Assembly (NCBI RefSeq): GCF_913776295.1
Contig: NZ_CAJYOJ010000010.1
Location: forward strand, 1-64,000
Source of the DNA: an uncultured Pedobacter sp.
GTDB taxonomy: Bacteria; Bacteroidota; Bacteroidia; Sphingobacteriales; Sphingobacteriaceae
DNA length: 64,000 nt
Direction of reading: 5' to 3'
The position numbers and the translations under genes were made by a program. The notes below the pieces were generated by a model. That model was not told the origin of the DNA. It did no database searches and was given only the letters and a program-made list of their open reading frames with translations. Of the stretch, positions 62,257-64,000 are shown piece after piece. Every line of letters begins with the position of its first letter. Position 1 is the stretch's first letter.

Positions 62257-63456
62257 ATGAAGATTTTAGAAAAGCTATTTGCACTCATTTCAATATCAGT
62301 TTTAACCTTAACGTCGTGTACTAAAGAGGAAGGACTCAATGAACCTTTGACGAATGACCCCACTGTCCCTGCTAAAGTTACTGATGTAACGGTAAAAAAC
62401 GGCAATGGTAATGCAACCATTACCTATGCATTGCGCAAAGATCCGGTTTTGCTTTATGTAAAAGCAGTTTATAAAACCGCTAACGGTACAGAATTCGAAA
62501 CAAAATCGTCGTCTTATAACAATACTATTTTTGTAGAAGGATTTGCCGATACACTGGAACACGAGGTTAAACTTTATTCAGTAAGCAGATCTAATGTAGT
62601 TTCCGAACCAGTTACGGTAAAAGTTAAACCCCTAATATCTCCTATTTGGCTGGCATACAAGAGCTTATCCATACAAAATGCATTTGGAGGGTACAACCTA
62701 AGCGCTGTAAACACTCCTAAAGCAAACATTGCTATCATCGTGATCAAAAAAAATGTTTTCAATGAATACGAAGCAGACCGGGATAAAAGTGTGTATTCAA
62801 ATGCGGATACCATCTTATCGAAGGTTAGAGGTCTTGATACCACGCTTTATCGCCTTGGTTTTTATGTACAAGATAGATGGGGTAATAAGACAGACACACT
62901 CTACTCAAATGTAAGGCCGCTATACGAGACACAACTGTCCAAATCAAAATTTACGGCCTATGTATTACCTGGAGATGCTGCCCAGGTGACGAACGGCGCA
63001 GCCTTGCAATACATGTGGGATGACCGTTTAGGTTGGCCCTGGACAAGCTTTACCAGCCAGTCTAGTGGAACAGAACCACACATGGTAACCTTTAGTCTTG
63101 GTGTCACCGCCAAACTGAGTCGAATATGGATCAGGCCATATCCGGAAGGTAACCTTTGGTATTATCTCTCTACGATGAAACGTTTTGAAATTTATGGGGC
63201 CACAAATCCATCGCTAAGTGGTGCACTCGACAATACCTGGACATTGTTAGGTTCCTATACGGTTAAAAAACCATCTGGACTACCGTATGGAAATGATAAT
63301 GGTACTGACCAGACTACAGCGGCAGCTGGCTTTAACTGGGAACTAAATCTTTCCGCGCCAAAGGTTAGATATCTCCGAATCCGCTGTCTGGAAAACTTTG
63401 CTGGAGGTACCAATCAAAGTATCAACGAAATCAGTGTGTTTGGAGACAACCGTTAA
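62257..63456 (+). CDS. Lipoprotein with DUF4959, DUF5126 and DUF5000 domains
   Basis: This 399-residue lipoprotein (lipobox LTSC, about residue 21) has three domains in order: a DUF4959 sandwich (about 35-125, PAKVTDVTVKNGNGNATITY), a DUF5126 region (about 126-225) and a C-terminal DUF5000 domain that resembles F5/8 type C carbohydrate-binding modules (about 240-398). I chose the ATG at 62257 because it begins the signal peptide; the ATG at 62221 lies inside the SusD gene. It is a PUL-encoded surface glycan-binding candidate. Confidence 0.85.
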   Translation: MKILEKLFALISISVLTLTSCTKEEGLNEPLTNDPTVPAKVTDVTVKNGNGNATITYALRKDPVLLYVKAVYKTANGTEFETKSSSYNNTIFVEGFADTLEHEVKLYSVSRSNVVSEPVTVKVKPLISPIWLAYKSLSIQNAFGGYNLSAVNTPKANIAIIVIKKNVFNEYEADRDKSVYSNADTILSKVRGLDTTLYRLGFYVQDRWGNKTDTLYSNVRPLYETQLSKSKFTAYVLPGDAAQVTNGAALQYMWDDRLGWPWTSFTSQSSGTEPHMVTFSLGVTAKLSRIWIRPYPEGNLWYYLSTMKRFEIYGATNPSLSGALDNTWTLLGSYTVKKPSGLPYGNDNGTDQTTAAAGFNWELNLSAPKVRYLRIRCLENFAGGTNQSINEISVFGDNR

Positions 63457-63509
63457 ACAATACGATGCGAAGTTAAGGACAGACTAAATTCAATTAAATA
63501 ACGAATGAG

Positions 63510-64000
63510 ATGAAAATAAAAAGTATTAATATTTTAATGGGTTTCCTTTTGGCTGTGACAATGGGAAGTTGTTCCAAATGGGACGACTACAAGCGATATA
63601 CGGAAAATGGAGAAACGCTTTATCCAGGTAAACTGGACTCCGCTAAAGTGCTTAGCGGACGTCTTAGGGTAAAAATCACAGGGCTTTTACCTGCTGATCC
63701 TAAAATAACTAAATGTAAAATTACATGGAATGATGGCAGGGATTCGGTATTTTTTGACATCAACAAATCTGGCAAGATAGACACCTTGTCAAAAATTATT
63801 ACGGTTACCGAGGGATTGCAGAACTTTAAGATCCAAACTTATGATGAGAAAGGTAATGTTTCTGTACTAACAACGACAAGTGGCACCGCCTACGGCCCAA
63901 AATATGAAAGTGGCCTGATAAACAGACCTGTAGGCAATGCAGAGCTTTTAAGCAACGGAAATGTACGGATTACCTGGGGTATCTTCGATACCACAACCGG
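63510..64000 (+). CDS. DUF4998 lipoprotein, incomplete at the window end
   Basis: The first 163 codons are visible. A lipoprotein signal with MGSCSKWDDYKRY (Cys near residue 20) leads into the DUF4998 sequence ENGETLYPGKLDSAKVLSG. DUF4998 proteins occur in PULs together with DUF4959/DUF5000 lipoproteins. The frame stays open to base 64000. An ATG five bases upstream in another frame stops after two codons. The function is unknown; it is probably a surface glycan-binding component. Confidence 0.82.
   Translation, partial: MKIKSINILMGFLLAVTMGSCSKWDDYKRYTENGETLYPGKLDSAKVLSGRLRVKITGLLPADPKITKCKITWNDGRDSVFFDINKSGKIDTLSKIITVTEGLQNFKIQTYDEKGNVSVLTTTSGTAYGPKYESGLINRPVGNAELLSNGNVRITWGIFDTTT

Noticed and set aside
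1..64000. tRNA or rRNA genes
   Set aside because: No intergenic segment showed a cloverleaf with a GGTTCGA-like T-arm or rRNA-like blocks. Reading by eye could still miss one, so this is not absolute.

Overview
The window reads as chromosome of a Bacteroidetes bacterium, most likely Sphingobacteriaceae and Pedobacter-like. The reasons are a SusC/SusD pair behind a hybrid two-component (HTCS) regulator, a LytS/LytTR pair, many Bacteroidetes-typical domains (DUF5687, DUF4350, DUF4129, DUF4369, DUF4959/5126/5000, DUF4998), -7 promoter boxes of the TAnnTTTG type, almost no Shine-Dalgarno sequences, and REP-like intergenic hairpins. No rRNA, tRNA, phage, transposase gene or CRISPR array was recognised. 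The assignment rests on protein families and signals, not on a database comparison.

Layout. 0.3-11.4 kb: LytS/LytTR signalling pair, hisS, a methyltransferase, an MHS-type MFS transporter, rarA, a two-gene ABC exporter and an OmpA-like lipoprotein. 11.4-12.0 kb: a cluster of four REP-like hairpins. 12.0-22.1 kb: a Gfo/Idh/MocA oxidoreductase with an MtfA-like M90 peptidase and a secreted protein, an alpha/beta hydrolase, a four-gene ABC/GntR/adhesin-like operon with its own candidate operator, and a redox group (DoxX, aldo-keto reductase, YqjM-type ene-reductase). 22.3-25.8 kb: a TonB receptor, a small His/Cys protein with a TTG start, and a TlpA thioredoxin, with a 29-bp perfect palindrome in the divergent region. 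25.9-34.1 kb: a nucleoid-associated protein, then the conserved RDD / SpoIIM / DUF4129 / DUF4350 / MoxR / DUF58 block. 34.1-38.9 kb: small membrane proteins, an SGNH lipoprotein, lipB, a phosphopantetheinyl transferase and dcd. The dcd 3' end is copied 494 bp downstream next to two copies of a repeat element. 39.0-51.1 kb: an MG2/plug protein, two auxiliary beta-oxidation enzymes (isomerase and dienoyl-CoA reductase), purD, a DUF4369 TlpA protein, a DUF4143 ATPase with a 22-bp tandem repeat at its promoter, an arginase-fold protein that has lost metal ligands, an epimerase, and a phosphoserine phosphatase fused to SerA-like and ACT domains. 51.9-64.0 kb: an HTCS regulator followed by the start of a polysaccharide utilisation locus (SusC, SusD, DUF4959/DUF5126/DUF5000 lipoprotein, DUF4998 lipoprotein cut by the window end).

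Functional links. The HTCS protein probably senses a glycan fragment in the periplasm and switches on the SusC operon. The MoxR block has the make-up of a membrane chaperone/assembly system. The isomerase and dienoyl-CoA reductase would let the cell oxidise unsaturated fatty acids. Several unlinked genes (hisS, ndpA, purD, the gene at 12322, the gene at 25042 and, less exactly, rarA) have a -7 box exactly five bases before the start codon, which implies leaderless or nearly leaderless mRNAs. A repeat of about 130-150 bp occurs inverted at both ends of a 51-kb segment.

The most interesting items are the leaderless promoter pattern, the SerB-SerA-ACT fusion, the ligand-deficient arginase-fold protein beside the tandem repeat array, the duplicated dcd tail with its repeat elements, and the orphan 29-bp palindrome at the probable metal-related locus.
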